A stretch of DNA of 64,000 nucleotides from Gammaproteobacteria bacterium (GTDB lineage: Bacteria; Pseudomonadota; Gammaproteobacteria; JAJFKO01). A model generated the notes under the pieces. The model saw only the letters and a list, made by a program, of their open reading frames with translations. It was not told the DNA's origin and searched no databases. Shown one piece after another: positions 18,694-28,150 of the stretch. The position numbers were made by a program, and so were the translations under genes. Numbering within the stretch: the stretch's first letter is position 1; every line of letters begins with the position of its first letter. The stretch spans positions 91,948 to 155,947 of the forward strand of contig JANQRR010000017.1 in assembly GCA_028284465.1 (NCBI GenBank), in the 5' to 3' direction.

Positions 18694-19209
18694 ATGGCAA
18701 TGCTTAAAATTCTTCAATATCCCAATCCAAAATTGAAAAGACGTGGGAAAAAAGTTGCAAAGATTGACGATAATATCCGTAAAATTATCGCCGATATGTT
18801 CGAGACTCTTTATAACTCAGAAAACTGCGCTGCGCTCGCCGCCTGCCAATTGGATTTAGCTGATCCTCCTCACATCACCGTTATTGATCTTTCTCCTGAT
18901 AAAACTCAGCCAATGTGCTTAGTTAACGGTGAAATTATCGCGCGTGAAGGGGAAATGCATGAAGAAGAAGGGTGTATGTCTGTGCCTGCATCTACTTTCG
19001 AAAAAGTTAAACGTTCGCATAAAATTAAAGTGCGTGCGTTAGATCAAGAAGGCAAGCCACAAGAATTTGAAGCTGAAGGCTACCTTGCCAAATGTGTTCA
19101 GCACGAACTTGATCATCTCGACGGTCGTATTTTTCTCGACAGATTGTCGTCATTAAAACGTAAGCTAGTTGATAAACGTATTACTAAATGGTATCGACAG
19201 CACGATTAG
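18694..19209 (+). CDS. def: Peptide deformylase with divergent motif I
   Basis: A 171-residue deformylase, removing the N-formyl group from nascent proteins; it complements fmt just upstream. Motif II (EEGCMSVPA, Cys metal ligand) and motif III (QHELDHLDG, two His ligands and catalytic Glu) are intact. Motif I, normally GxGLAAxQ, reads CAALAACQ: the Gln that positions the water remains but both glycines are replaced. The protein may therefore belong to a deformylase subgroup with changed S1' pocket geometry; activity is still expected from motifs II and III. It is the only deformylase gene in this window. It ends in a 4-base convergent overlap with the DUF971 gene. Confidence 0.9.
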   Translation: MAMLKILQYPNPKLKRRGKKVAKIDDNIRKIIADMFETLYNSENCAALAACQLDLADPPHITVIDLSPDKTQPMCLVNGEIIAREGEMHEEEGCMSVPASTFEKVKRSHKIKVRALDQEGKPQEFEAEGYLAKCVQHELDHLDGRIFLDRLSSLKRKLVDKRITKWYRQHD

Positions 19210-19553
19210 CGAGCATAACCTGCTGCAGCTAATCGTTCGAGATAATGTTGCCAATTACGCGCTTGATTAACGCCCAGATCATATAATGTTTCCCAAGAGT
19301 ACAAACCCGTGTTGTGGCCATCATCAAAAATTAATTTCACTGCGTAATTACCAACAGGTTCGACTGCTGTAATTCCCACATTCTGCTTATTGATTTCTAA
19401 TTTTGTTTCCCCAACACCATGCCCGCGCACCTCTGCTGAAGGTGAATAGACACGCAGATACTCACAAGGAAATTTAAACGTGCGATCAACAAATCGCACT
19501 TCTAAGATCCGCGATTGTTTATGTAGTTTAATTTCACTTGGCGGTTGTTGCAT
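19206..19553 (-). CDS. DUF971 family protein beside hslU
   Basis: A 115-residue DUF971 protein (gamma-butyrobetaine-hydroxylase N-terminal-like fold). Family features are visible: IKLHKQSRILEVRFVDRTF at the start, CEYLRVYSPSAEVRGHG in the middle and FDDGHNTGLYSWETLYDLG near the end. Stand-alone DUF971 proteins commonly sit next to hslVU in proteobacteria, as here, 8 bases after hslU. The biochemical role is not established; some relatives are linked to iron-sulfur cluster proteins. Probably part of the hslV-hslU transcription unit. Confidence 0.88.
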   Translation of the reverse strand: MQQPPSEIKLHKQSRILEVRFVDRTFKFPCEYLRVYSPSAEVRGHGVGETKLEINKQNVGITAVEPVGNYAVKLIFDDGHNTGLYSWETLYDLGVNQARNWQHYLERLAAAGYAR

Positions 19554-19561
19554 AGCGTTTA

Positions 19562-20926
19562 TTATAAAATATACTGACTGAGATCTTGATCTTTAGCAAG
19601 TTCATCTAACTGCTTATCAACATACTTAGCATCAATAGTAACTTGCTCATCTTTACGATCACATGCTTCAAATGAAATCTTTTCTAATAATCGCTCCATC
19701 ACCGTATGTAGTCGTCGTGCACCAATATTTTCAGTGCGATCGTTAACATGCCAAGCGATTTCAGCAACCCGTTTAACTCCACCTTCGGCAAAATCTAAAT
19801 TAAATCCTTCGGTTGACATTAACGCTCGATATTGTTCAGTTAACGAAGCTGTCGGCTCTGTTAAAATGCGCACGAAATCTTCGACTCCCAATGATTTTAA
19901 CTCCACTCGGATTGGCAAACGGCCTTGTAACTCAGGAATTAAATCCGATGGTTTTGCAACATGAAACGCGCCTGAGGCAATAAATAAGATATGATCGGTT
20001 TTTACCATGCCATAACGCGTTGACACCGTGCTACCTTCAACTAATGGTAATAGATCACGTTGCACACCTTCGCGCGAAACATCCGCGCCCCCGCCATGTT
20101 CAGCGCGGCGTGCTACTTTATCAATTTCATCGATAAAGACAATACCATTTTGTTCGACATTGGTTAACGCATTTGCTTTTAATTCATCATCATCAATTAA
20201 TTTTGATGCTTCTTCCTCTTGCACTACTTTAAGTGCATCTTTAACTTTTAACTTACGAGTTTTTGATTTTTCCGAGCCAATGTTTTGCAACATACTGGTT
20301 AACTGGCTTGTCATTTCTTCCATGCCAGGTGGTGCCATGATTTCTACGCCAATTTGCCCGGTCAATAAATCAATTTCAATTTCTTTATCATCCAATTCTT
20401 TATTGCGTAATTTTTTACGGAACAATTGGCGAGTGGCAGAATCCGTGTGTTTTTCTTTTGGTTTAACTGCTGTTCCCGCTTCTGCAGATTTAAAATCCTC
20501 ATCGCGTGCCGGTGGCAATAACGCATCAAGAATACGTTCTTCAGCAGCTTCTTCAGCCTGATGTTTAACCTTGATTTTTTCTGATTCGCGCATCATTTTC
20601 ACAGCGCTATCGACTAAATCACGAATAATAGATTCAACATCACGCCCCACATAACCAACTTCGGTAAATTTAGTTGCTTCGACTTTAATAAATGGTGCAT
20701 TCGCCAACTTTGCTAAACGCCGAGCAATTTCAGTTTTACCAACCCCAGTTGGACCAATCATTAAAATATTTTTAGGCGTAATTTCCGCTCGCAATTCTGC
20801 GTCAAGTTGCATTCGGCGCCAACGATTACGCAAAGCAATGGCCACTGCACGCTTTGCATCATCTTGGCCAATAATAAATTTATTTAATTCATCAACAATT
20901 TCTTTCGGTGTCATTACTGCAGGCAT
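19562..20926 (-). CDS. hslU: ATP-dependent protease ATPase subunit HslU
   Basis: A 454-residue AAA+ unfoldase that feeds substrates into the HslV peptidase. The sequence opens [20 protein letters not shown] and has Walker A ([14 protein letters not shown], about 56-69). The intermediate I-domain spans about 110-240 (acidic, with [20 protein letters not shown]), followed by Walker B ([12 protein letters not shown], near 265) and the sensor-2 region ([17 protein letters not shown]). The C-terminal tail LSQYIL inserts into HslV pockets and matches the family. It lies 32 bases after hslV on the same strand. Confidence 0.97.
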   Translation of the reverse strand: MPAVMTPKEIVDELNKFIIGQDDAKRAVAIALRNRWRRMQLDAELRAEITPKNILMIGPTGVGKTEIARRLAKLANAPFIKVEATKFTEVGYVGRDVESIIRDLVDSAVKMMRESEKIKVKHQAEEAAEERILDALLPPARDEDFKSAEAGTAVKPKEKHTDSATRQLFRKKLRNKELDDKEIEIDLLTGQIGVEIMAPPGMEEMTSQLTSMLQNIGSEKSKTRKLKVKDALKVVQEEEASKLIDDDELKANALTNVEQNGIVFIDEIDKVARRAEHGGGADVSREGVQRDLLPLVEGSTVSTRYGMVKTDHILFIASGAFHVAKPSDLIPELQGRLPIRVELKSLGVEDFVRILTEPTASLTEQYRALMSTEGFNLDFAEGGVKRVAEIAWHVNDRTENIGARRLHTVMERLLEKISFEACDRKDEQVTIDAKYVDKQLDELAKDQDLSQYIL

Positions 20927-20958
20927 AATTCTTTCTCTATTTTGCTAATTAAATTCAA

Positions 20959-21504
20959 TTAAGTTTCACTATCCAATTCTTCAATCGTATGTTGGTGATT
21001 GGTATACACACAAATGTCAGCGGCGATCCGTAAACTCTTCTCAACGATTGCACGCGCACTTAATTTAGTATTTTCCGTTAACGCACGCGCAGCTGCTTGG
21101 GCAAACGGCCCACCGGAACCCATAGCTATTAAACCACCTTCAGGCTCAATCACATCACCATTCCCCGTGATCAGCAACGATGCTTTTTTATCAGCAACGG
21201 CTAATAATGCTTCTAAACGTCGCAATGCTTTATCCATGCGCCAATCTTTAGCAAGCTCGACTGCCGCTCGCGTTAAATGGCCTTGATACATTTCTAACTT
21301 AGCCTCAAAACGTTCAAACAACGTAAAAGCATCAGCTGTACCGCCAGCAAACCCAGCGATCACTTTTTCATTGTACAAGCGCCGAACTTTGCGCGCATTA
21401 CCCTTCATGATGGTATTACCCATCGATACTTGACCATCACCGCCAATCACCACTTTGCCACTGCGGCGAACGGCGACGATGGTAGTGCCATGATATTGTT
21501 CCAA
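20959..21504 (-). CDS. hslV: ATP-dependent protease peptidase subunit HslV
   Basis: A 181-residue threonine peptidase, the proteolytic chamber of HslUV. The predicted catalytic Thr follows a short propeptide in [14 protein letters not shown], with the [20 protein letters not shown] strand pair and [14 protein letters not shown] later on. The start is TTG at 21504, supported by AAGGA about 9 bases upstream and by the absence of an in-frame ATG before the catalytic Thr. The six-residue propeptide must be removed to expose the nucleophile; in E. coli only the Met precedes it. Confidence 0.96.
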   Translation of the reverse strand: MEQYHGTTIVAVRRSGKVVIGGDGQVSMGNTIMKGNARKVRRLYNEKVIAGFAGGTADAFTLFERFEAKLEMYQGHLTRAAVELAKDWRMDKALRRLEALLAVADKKASLLITGNGDVIEPEGGLIAMGSGGPFAQAAARALTENTKLSARAIVEKSLRIAADICVYTNHQHTIEELDSET

Positions 21505-21577
21505 TGTTGTTATCCTTAAATTAAGACATTAACTGTGGATTCATTATATGGGGATGCTCATCCTCATATTCAACCTC

Positions 21578-21720
21578 AGAACCTGTTGTCACATTGTCTT
21601 TTTGCTCAGATACTGTGTTGAATTAACTTCTTCGCTGCTTATTTATTATGTATAAACTGCGCTATGCGAAGCTAATTCGCCTTGTCTTTGAACAAAAATC
21701 CTAACTTGACGACAGGCTCT
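21578..21720. repeat. Element with AGAACCTG-type inverted ends
   Basis: The 14-base ends 21578-21591 (AGAACCTGTTGTCA) and 21707-21720 (TGACGACAGGCTCT) are inverted copies matching at 12 of 14 positions and bracket about 115 bases of AT-rich sequence upstream of hslV. The same outer sequence, AGAACCTG...CAGGCTCT, closes the hairpin at 34526-34569. No coding region or tRNA is visible inside. Confidence 0.5.
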
Positions 21721-21726
21721 TTGAAC

Positions 21727-22692
21727 TTAGTCTATTATATAGTTTGCTGCTCGTTCAACAACCTCAATTCCAGCACCAGGCAAATGCGTATGTTCACTTA
21801 AATACCGACGCCACTGACGTGCTCCTGGTATGCCTTGAAATAGGCCAGTAATATGTCGCGTCATTCGAGATAGTGGCACACCGGTTGCAACTTGCTTAGC
21901 TAAATAAGGCAATAAAGCTGTTAAAATAGCTTGGCGAGTCGGTTTTGAAGCTGCAGTGCTGAAATATTTTTGGTCTAATTCAGTTAACACATAGGGATTA
22001 TGATAGCTTTCACGACCAATCATGACCCCATCCACTTGTGATAAATGTCCTGCCACATCAGTTAATGACTTGATCCCACCGTTAATGATGATGGTCAACT
22101 GTGGATATTGCGCTTTTAAACGATGCACAATGTCATAGCGCAAAGGTGGAATAGTGCGATTTTGTTTAGGGCTTAAACCATCAAGCCAGGCATTGCGAGC
22201 ATGAATGATAAACTTCTGGCAACCTGTGGCAGCCACAATATCAATAAATTGCTGCAAGAATTCATATGACTCATGCCGGTCGATGCCGATCCGCGTTTTA
22301 ACGGTTACTGGAATATCAACCGCGGCTTGCATAGCCGCAACACCAGCAGCAACTAGATCAGGCTCGGCCATTAGACAAGCGCCAAAACGCCCTGACTGCA
22401 CTCGGCCACTGGGGCAACCGACATTCAAATTGATTTCATCATATCCGAGATCAGCTGCTAGCTTAGCACATTGCGCTAATTCTTGCGGGCAACTGCCGCC
22501 TAATTGTAATGCCAACGGATGCTCTGCTGGATCATAAGCTAATAAACGCTGGCGATCACCATGAATGATCGCCGCTGTGGTGATCATTTCCGTATAAAGC
22601 AACACATGCGCTGAACACAATCGATGAAAGTAACGACAATGACGATCAGTCCAATCCATCATTGGCGCAACGGCAATTAAGTTTTTATTCAT
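21727..22692 (-). CDS. dusA: tRNA-dihydrouridine(20/20a) synthase
   Basis: A 321-residue FMN-dependent Dus enzyme reducing uridines 20/20a in the tRNA D-loop. The opening VAPMMDWTDRHCRYFHRL is DusA-specific. NLNVGCPSGRVQSGRFGACLM carries the catalytic Cys, and the FMN phosphate site appears as IINGGIKSL and GVMIGRESYHNPY. A frame continues upstream to a TTG at 22758, but that part has no family counterpart. The ATG at 22692 gives a normal N terminus although it lacks a good ribosome site. The gene stands alone. Confidence 0.94.
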   Translation of the reverse strand: MNKNLIAVAPMMDWTDRHCRYFHRLCSAHVLLYTEMITTAAIIHGDRQRLLAYDPAEHPLALQLGGSCPQELAQCAKLAADLGYDEINLNVGCPSGRVQSGRFGACLMAEPDLVAAGVAAMQAAVDIPVTVKTRIGIDRHESYEFLQQFIDIVAATGCQKFIIHARNAWLDGLSPKQNRTIPPLRYDIVHRLKAQYPQLTIIINGGIKSLTDVAGHLSQVDGVMIGRESYHNPYVLTELDQKYFSTAASKPTRQAILTALLPYLAKQVATGVPLSRMTRHITGLFQGIPGARQWRRYLSEHTHLPGAGIEVVERAANYIID

Positions 22693-22875
22693 GGGATGAA
22701 GTTTAGTCTTATTAAATGCATCTAGATTATAATATCTATTTTGAGGATCTTCAAACAAAAAATACCCAAAATAGGCATCATAATACCTATTTCTGGTATG
22801 ATGATTTTTTTATTTATCTAACTTTAGTAATGTTAGTATTGTGCTTAAATGCTAAAATATACCAACATGCTTTAA

Positions 22876-24417
22876 TTATTTTTCTTTAACAATTATAACA
22901 TTTTGTGGTGAATAATCTTTGATATTCAACGGTGAATGTTTTGTTAAATAGTTAACGAATAATTCAATGTCAGTATAATACGTATTAACATATGAAGGTA
23001 AACTCGTTACGATGGGGTAACCATTCAAACCTTTAGCCATCGCGCTGGTTATACTCAATGAATATTCATGATTATTGATTAGTTTTTTATGATGAACTTT
23101 GATAGTTATAATTTTATTATTTTTTAATGTGATACTAACTCCATAAATCTGCGGATAACCGCCAGAACCTTGACGCATGCTAATAATAGTTTGCAAATAA
23201 GCCTTTAATTGTTTGCCCGTGCGTTTAAAAGTAACAATAGTATTACCGAAAGGAAAAACTTTTAATAATGTTCGATAAGTGATGTTTCCTGCAGGAATAC
23301 CCGCACGGATCGAACCACCATTAATGATCCCAATATCAGACTGAGTTTCTTGTGCTTGTACTCGCCCAATCAATTGTCCGATAGCAGTTTGTCGATAACG
23401 CACTAATAAGCGACTGCCTGAAAATGTCTGTAACGCTCGACCGACAATCTTTTGCATGACTGCCCGACCATGTTGACGATACTGAGATAACATATGTTTT
23501 AATTTTTGATCCGGTGGAATGTTTTTAGTGATTGGGATCAATTTATAATTCACGACGCGCACATGACCATTTTTAAAAGTAAGATCCATACGTCCTAGAT
23601 ATTGTCCATAATGAAATGCCTGCGCAATGATCACACCATTTTCAATGTGTGGTTTAAACAATGCTGTATGACTGTGTCCACCGATAATAATATCAATTAA
23701 AGGCACTTTGCGTGCTAATGTTATATCACCAGGTGTCGTTGGATAGTTGCCTTGTGGATAAAACCCTAAGTGTGTCAAGGCAATGATCAGATCAGTTTTT
23801 CCTTGCAGTGATGCCACCAATTTTTTTGCTGCTTGAATCGCTGGTTTAAAGATTAAATTATTATGGTGAAAGGTTAATTGCGCTGTACTCTCAGTCGTTA
23901 ATCCAATAATTGCTACTTTAAGTCCAGAAAAATTTTTTAACAGGTAGGGTTTAAATATTCGTTTACCGGTTTTTTTATCATAAATATTGGCTGATAAAAA
24001 TGGGAAATTAGCCCAGCTTTGCTGCTTGCGTAATACTTTAATTGGATTATCAAATTCATGATTACCTAACACCATTGTATCATATTTCATTTGTGACATT
24101 GCTTTAAAATCAGGTTCTGCATGCAGTAGATCTGACTCTGGAACGCCAGTATTAACATCACCACCTGATAACAATAATACATACCCGCCTTGTTGTTTAA
24201 CTTGCTTACGAATTTGATCAATCAAAGTTTTACGTGCGGCCATGCCATAATCATTATTGCTATCAGACCAAAAATGACCGTGATGGTCATTAGTAAAAAG
24301 AATTGTTAAATGGTATAGTTTATTGGGCTGATAGGCATAACATGTTACTGCAATGCCTGTTTGAAAGATAAGAATTAAACGCCACCAAAAGGAGGCACGG
24401 ATGTTTCGACTTTTCAC
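22876..24417 (-). CDS. Secreted 5'-nucleotidase / metallophosphoesterase (UshA-like)
   Basis: A 513-residue two-domain nucleotidase. The N-terminal calcineurin-like domain has the metal-binding blocks LFTNDHHGHF, GGDVNTGVPESD, GNHEFDNP, ALTHLG and GGHSHTALF. The C-terminal 5'-nucleotidase domain has GIINGGSIRAGIPAGNITY and VFPFGNTIV. A signal peptide is visible (WWRLILIFQTGIAVTCYA, ending near residue 30), so it acts in the periplasm or outside, releasing phosphate and nucleosides from nucleotides. The start is taken as GTG at 24417 because AAAGGA lies 8 bases upstream and it puts the signal peptide at the N terminus; a longer frame begins at a GTG at 24462. It overlaps the divergent barrel gene head-to-head by 17 bases. 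Confidence 0.88.
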   Translation of the reverse strand: MKSRNIRASFWWRLILIFQTGIAVTCYAYQPNKLYHLTILFTNDHHGHFWSDSNNDYGMAARKTLIDQIRKQVKQQGGYVLLLSGGDVNTGVPESDLLHAEPDFKAMSQMKYDTMVLGNHEFDNPIKVLRKQQSWANFPFLSANIYDKKTGKRIFKPYLLKNFSGLKVAIIGLTTESTAQLTFHHNNLIFKPAIQAAKKLVASLQGKTDLIIALTHLGFYPQGNYPTTPGDITLARKVPLIDIIIGGHSHTALFKPHIENGVIIAQAFHYGQYLGRMDLTFKNGHVRVVNYKLIPITKNIPPDQKLKHMLSQYRQHGRAVMQKIVGRALQTFSGSRLLVRYRQTAIGQLIGRVQAQETQSDIGIINGGSIRAGIPAGNITYRTLLKVFPFGNTIVTFKRTGKQLKAYLQTIISMRQGSGGYPQIYGVSITLKNNKIITIKVHHKKLINNHEYSLSITSAMAKGLNGYPIVTSLPSYVNTYYTDIELFVNYLTKHSPLNIKDYSPQNVIIVKEK

Positions 24418-25168
24418 ACTTACTTTCCTTTGTGTATTTTTACTATTGATAAATTGTGCCACAAACGCAGCAATGTATACAATACCACCAGAGCCTATCG
24501 AACATCCTTTTTATGTTGGTATTGGTATTAGTCGAGATGCCGGTCACTTTGTACAAGAAGAAACAGACTTAACTTTTCTACCTGGACAAACTACTCCTGT
24601 AAACACTGAACGCTTAGACTTTGATTGGAGTGCTGATGGTACAAACGGAGAATTATTTATTGGTTACCGTTTATTATTGCCTAAGCAATTTCAAATCGCA
24701 CTTGAAGTCTCCGGCACTGAAACTTCAAATCGCGGAGATTTTTTATTTACAAATGCTGCACAAAATCTTGTGGTACGCTCAAAAGTCGGTAAAGATTATA
24801 GTTATGGTGTTAGCTTGCTGCCTGGATATATTTTCAAGCACGTCGCATTATTATATTTACGAATTGGCTATTCACGTGCCCGCTTTTTCTTAGAAGAAAA
24901 TCGTATCCCCAACCCGCCGCCTGCTCGTACTTTATTTAATATTAAACAAAATCGTAATGGCTATGTATTAGGAATTGGTTTGCAATACTTCTTTGATCCA
25001 TGCTTTGCTATTCGATTAGAATATGATCGAGAATACTATGAAGAACTTTCACAAGATGTTGCTAACCCAGTGTTTGTTGGTGATGTGCTAGGTAGACGAA
25101 CTGGCGAATTGGATGTTAGACCTGAGATCGATGAATATACTTTAAGCCTAGCGTATTATTTTGGATAA
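24401..25168 (+). CDS. Outer-membrane beta-barrel protein
   Basis: A 255-residue predicted barrel protein. Residues 1-28 are a signal peptide (FTLTFLCVFLLLINCATNAA). Strands include ELFIGYRLLLPKQFQIALEVSG, YSYGVSLLPGYIFKHVALLYLRIGYSRA, YVLGIGLQYFFDPCFAIRLEYDREYY and the closing YTLSLAYYFG. It is of the same general type as the 5.2-6.6 kb pair but not an obvious close paralog. AAAGGAGG, an almost ideal ribosome site, is 6 bases before the ATG. Its ribosome site and any promoter lie inside the oppositely oriented nucleotidase gene. The MFS-HEAT-cNMP gene follows after 10 bases, probably in one transcript. Confidence 0.82.
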   Translation: MFRLFTLTFLCVFLLLINCATNAAMYTIPPEPIEHPFYVGIGISRDAGHFVQEETDLTFLPGQTTPVNTERLDFDWSADGTNGELFIGYRLLLPKQFQIALEVSGTETSNRGDFLFTNAAQNLVVRSKVGKDYSYGVSLLPGYIFKHVALLYLRIGYSRARFFLEENRIPNPPPARTLFNIKQNRNGYVLGIGLQYFFDPCFAIRLEYDREYYEELSQDVANPVFVGDVLGRRTGELDVRPEIDEYTLSLAYYFG

Positions 25169-25178
25169 GGTAACACTT

Positions 25179-28148
25179 GTGCAGCAAAACTCATTCTCTG
25201 CAAAACTTAATGTGCCATTAGCTATTGCTGTACAATTTACCTATACTGCTGTTGTGGTTTTATGTGCTGCTTATGTCAATATGGTATTTTTATCTAATTA
25301 CCCACCTTCCATGTTAAGTTATTTCTATTTTGCTTTAAGTATCATTGTGGCCCTGATTTCGTTAAGCTTAGTGCCTATTATCATCAACACTTCAATGACT
25401 ATGATAGCTAGCACGCAATTGGCATTAATCGTTATCCTCGTCATTTGTAAATTGTTGCTTAACCAACATTATTCATGGGTAGCATTTGTTTTTTCCCTAG
25501 TATTAATGCAGATCGGCCTGCTCGCTGGAATCATTGGGCCAAATGCAATTGCCAATAAATTTAATATTCTAGAATTTAAAACCATTAGCAAATGGCTTGG
25601 AATCGCTGGCGCTATCAGTAGTGCCATTATCGGCCTTTTGTTGATCTATGGTCTCGATATTATTGGCACGCAAAGTATTTTTTATTTATTGCTAATAAGT
25701 ATTATGTTCATGACCGCATTTATATGTTTACTCAATCCAACAAGTAAAGCGGCTGAAAAAAAACCGACAGGCATCCGCCCACGTAATTACATACTTTATC
25801 GTCAACTATTTATCTTTTCTATTATCGCTGCCATTTTATTAACATTAGTCGATTTTTTATTAAAAGATAAACTAGGCGCAAACTTTAATGAAATTCAAAT
25901 CGGTCGCTTTATGGCAATTTACTTAGCGATAACCAGCTTGCTTGCCTTGATATTTCAATTAGGTGTCGCTACCAGAGTACTTGAGCGTTATGGCATGCGC
26001 GGGCTTATATCTACATTACCTATTTTTTGCATCATCATTATGATCTTCGTATTTGCTTTTCCAAACTTGCTCACCGTTACTCTTGCTGCTAGCGGCTGGA
26101 CTATTTTTTATTACAATTTTAATAATATTGGCCGAGAAATTGCGTTAAATGCGCTGCCAATTAACGTGCGCAATCTAGGTTTATTTCATATCAAAGCAAT
26201 TGCCATTCCTATTGGTATTGGCATTGCCGCAATTGTGCTATGGTTTTTAAACCATTACCCGAGCATTCGCCCTCATGCATTGATAGTATTAATATTCAGT
26301 GTGGTTCTATTATTAATGAGCCGAAGAGTTAATCGCGATTATAAAAATACTTTGGGTGATGTTATTCAAAATAAACATTTTTCCGTTGATTTTAAAATTG
26401 AAGATAAACAAACTATCAAGATTTTTAAAGAAATTAGCTTGGATTTATTAACCCATGATGAACCAGAAGACGTTTTATTTGCAATAGAATTACTAACTCA
26501 AATTAAACCAGACAACATCCCACCACAACTTTTTAAACTCATCAATGCCGACAATGATACAATTCGCTTAGCTGCTATTGAATACATTTGTAAACACGGC
26601 AACAGCATGGGTTATGAGTTGCTTATGCAGCAATTACCTAAAGAACAAGTTGCTGATATCAAATGGAATATTATTCAGCATTTACTTAAATACGCCACTG
26701 CTGATGAACTTGAACAACAACTACATTTATTTAAGCAAGATACTCCTATTAACCTTGCCGCACGAATATTAATTAGTTTGCGGTGTTCTGATCTCGATAC
26801 CATAGCCAATAAACTCCAGCTATTAAATAACATGATCAATCATAGTAATCCTGATATGCGTAAATGGGCTGCAAAGTCTTTAGCAAATATTAGAGTTGGT
26901 TATCCGGTTGAATATTTAAAATGTTTGCTTGAAGATAAGAATGATCAAGTTGCACAAACCGCTATTGAAACTATTGCATTATTGAAAATTGATAGTTTGT
27001 TGCCAGTGTTAATTCATAAAATTATTAACCGAAAACATCACTACTCTATTGCGAAAGCTATCGTTGCGTTTGGTGATAAAGCGATACCACAATTGTCTGC
27101 TGCTATTACTACAGCTCCTTTGGCAGCAGCCAAGATCCTAATTAAAATTCTCCTGGCAATTAACCCGACTTCTTTAGTTGATATTTTGATGAACTTAACA
27201 AGTAACGCAAATATTACTTTAATCACTCAATTTGCTGCTAACATCTCAATATGGTCACTAAAAAATACTTCAACAGCAAACCTCAAACCGTTTGCCACTA
27301 TGAAAATTTATCAAGAAATTGAATTGATTGCTGGCTATCGTCAATTACTACAACAAGAATTAACTGAATTAGCACACATTGAAGTTAACTCACGATTATA
27401 TCTGGCACGTTATCGCTTATTACATTGGATTGTGGTGAGATCGGGTATTAAAGATATTCTCAATTTAATCCCTAAGCTTTTTCCTACTACGCAATCACCT
27501 ACGCTAAGCGAAAATGATTATGCTAAAGCAATCGAATATCTAACATACTCAATGGTTGATAAACAATTAGCAAAAAGTGTCACTGAAGCTTTTGAGAAAA
27601 ATATTACATTAGCAAAAGCCATTGAAATCGACGTTATTGCTAATGATCCTTGGCTGAAACAAGTATTTACTTATTCCCATTCACCCAAACAAGAGAAACC
27701 TATTATGAATATTATGGAAAGAATGCTGGTTTTACGTAAAGTTGATATTTTCAAAACATTATCGGCTGAAATACTGCTGGCGATTGCTAAAGAACTTATA
27801 CCAAAACAAGTTAGCCAAGGTGAGATTATTTTTAAAGAAAAAGATAACGCTGAAGGCTTTTACATCGTCAATAAAGGCGCTATAGAACTTTCTGAACAAG
27901 GCGTTCATTTGCATGAGGCTAAAGAGCATGAAGTTTTTGGCGTGTTAGCATTGTTAGACAATGCTCCTCGAGTGATGCAAGCAGTTGCTAAAACCGATTG
28001 TTTATTGTTGTTTTTGAGTAAGCCAACGTTCGACAATCTTATTGATGATTCACCAGAATTATTGCGCCAGGTTACTGTTACCATAATGTTTTATTTGCGA
28101 CAAATGATTAAGGTTAGTCAATGGGCTAAAGTAGCCAATGTTACTTAG
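25179..28148 (+). CDS. Chimeric membrane protein: MFS/nucleotide-transporter-like domain, HEAT repeats, cyclic-nucleotide-binding domain
   Basis: A 989-residue protein in three parts. About residues 10-400 hold ten to twelve membrane helices of the MFS or ATP/ADP-translocase-like (Npt) type. About 410-800 is a soluble helical region with HEAT-like units (IRLAAIEYICKHGN, MRKWAAKSLANIRV, VAQTAIETIALLKI). About 870-985 is a CRP-type cyclic-nucleotide domain (GEIIFKEKDNAEGFYIVNKG, VFGVLALLDNAPRVMQAVAK). The domain has the usual beta-roll spacing, but the phosphate-binding Arg of true cNMP sites is not evident. Substrate unknown: translocase-like folds in intracellular bacteria often exchange nucleotides, which would fit the nearby 5'-nucleotidase, but that is inference. 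GTG 25179 is chosen because AAGG lies 8 bases upstream. Confidence 0.8.
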   Translation: MQQNSFSAKLNVPLAIAVQFTYTAVVVLCAAYVNMVFLSNYPPSMLSYFYFALSIIVALISLSLVPIIINTSMTMIASTQLALIVILVICKLLLNQHYSWVAFVFSLVLMQIGLLAGIIGPNAIANKFNILEFKTISKWLGIAGAISSAIIGLLLIYGLDIIGTQSIFYLLLISIMFMTAFICLLNPTSKAAEKKPTGIRPRNYILYRQLFIFSIIAAILLTLVDFLLKDKLGANFNEIQIGRFMAIYLAITSLLALIFQLGVATRVLERYGMRGLISTLPIFCIIIMIFVFAFPNLLTVTLAASGWTIFYYNFNNIGREIALNALPINVRNLGLFHIKAIAIPIGIGIAAIVLWFLNHYPSIRPHALIVLIFSVVLLLMSRRVNRDYKNTLGDVIQNKHFSVDFKIEDKQTIKIFKEISLDLLTHDEPEDVLFAIELLTQIKPDNIPPQLFKLINADNDTIRLAAIEYICKHGNSMGYELLMQQLPKEQVADIKWNIIQHLLKYATADELEQQLHLFKQDTPINLAARILISLRCSDLDTIANKLQLLNNMINHSNPDMRKWAAKSLANIRVGYPVEYLKCLLEDKNDQVAQTAIETIALLKIDSLLPVLIHKIINRKHHYSIAKAIVAFGDKAIPQLSAAITTAPLAAAKILIKILLAINPTSLVDILMNLTSNANITLITQFAANISIWSLKNTSTANLKPFATMKIYQEIELIAGYRQLLQQELTELAHIEVNSRLYLARYRLLHWIVVRSGIKDILNLIPKLFPTTQSPTLSENDYAKAIEYLTYSMVDKQLAKSVTEAFEKNITLAKAIEIDVIANDPWLKQVFTYSHSPKQEKPIMNIMERMLVLRKVDIFKTLSAEILLAIAKELIPKQVSQGEIIFKEKDNAEGFYIVNKGAIELSEQGVHLHEAKEHEVFGVLALLDNAPRVMQAVAKTDCLLLFLSKPTFDNLIDDSPELLRQVTVTIMFYLRQMIKVSQWAKVANVT

Positions 28149-28150
28149 TT

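Noticed and set aside
20028-20561. Open frame of 177 codons on the plus strand opposite hslU
   Set aside because: Antisense to a highly conserved gene; the frame is a by-product of hslU codon composition.
24401-24490. Lipoprotein signal in the barrel protein (LLINCATNA)
   Set aside because: The residue before Cys is Asn, which does not fit a lipobox; an ordinary signal peptide cleaved after the Ala-rich stretch fits better.
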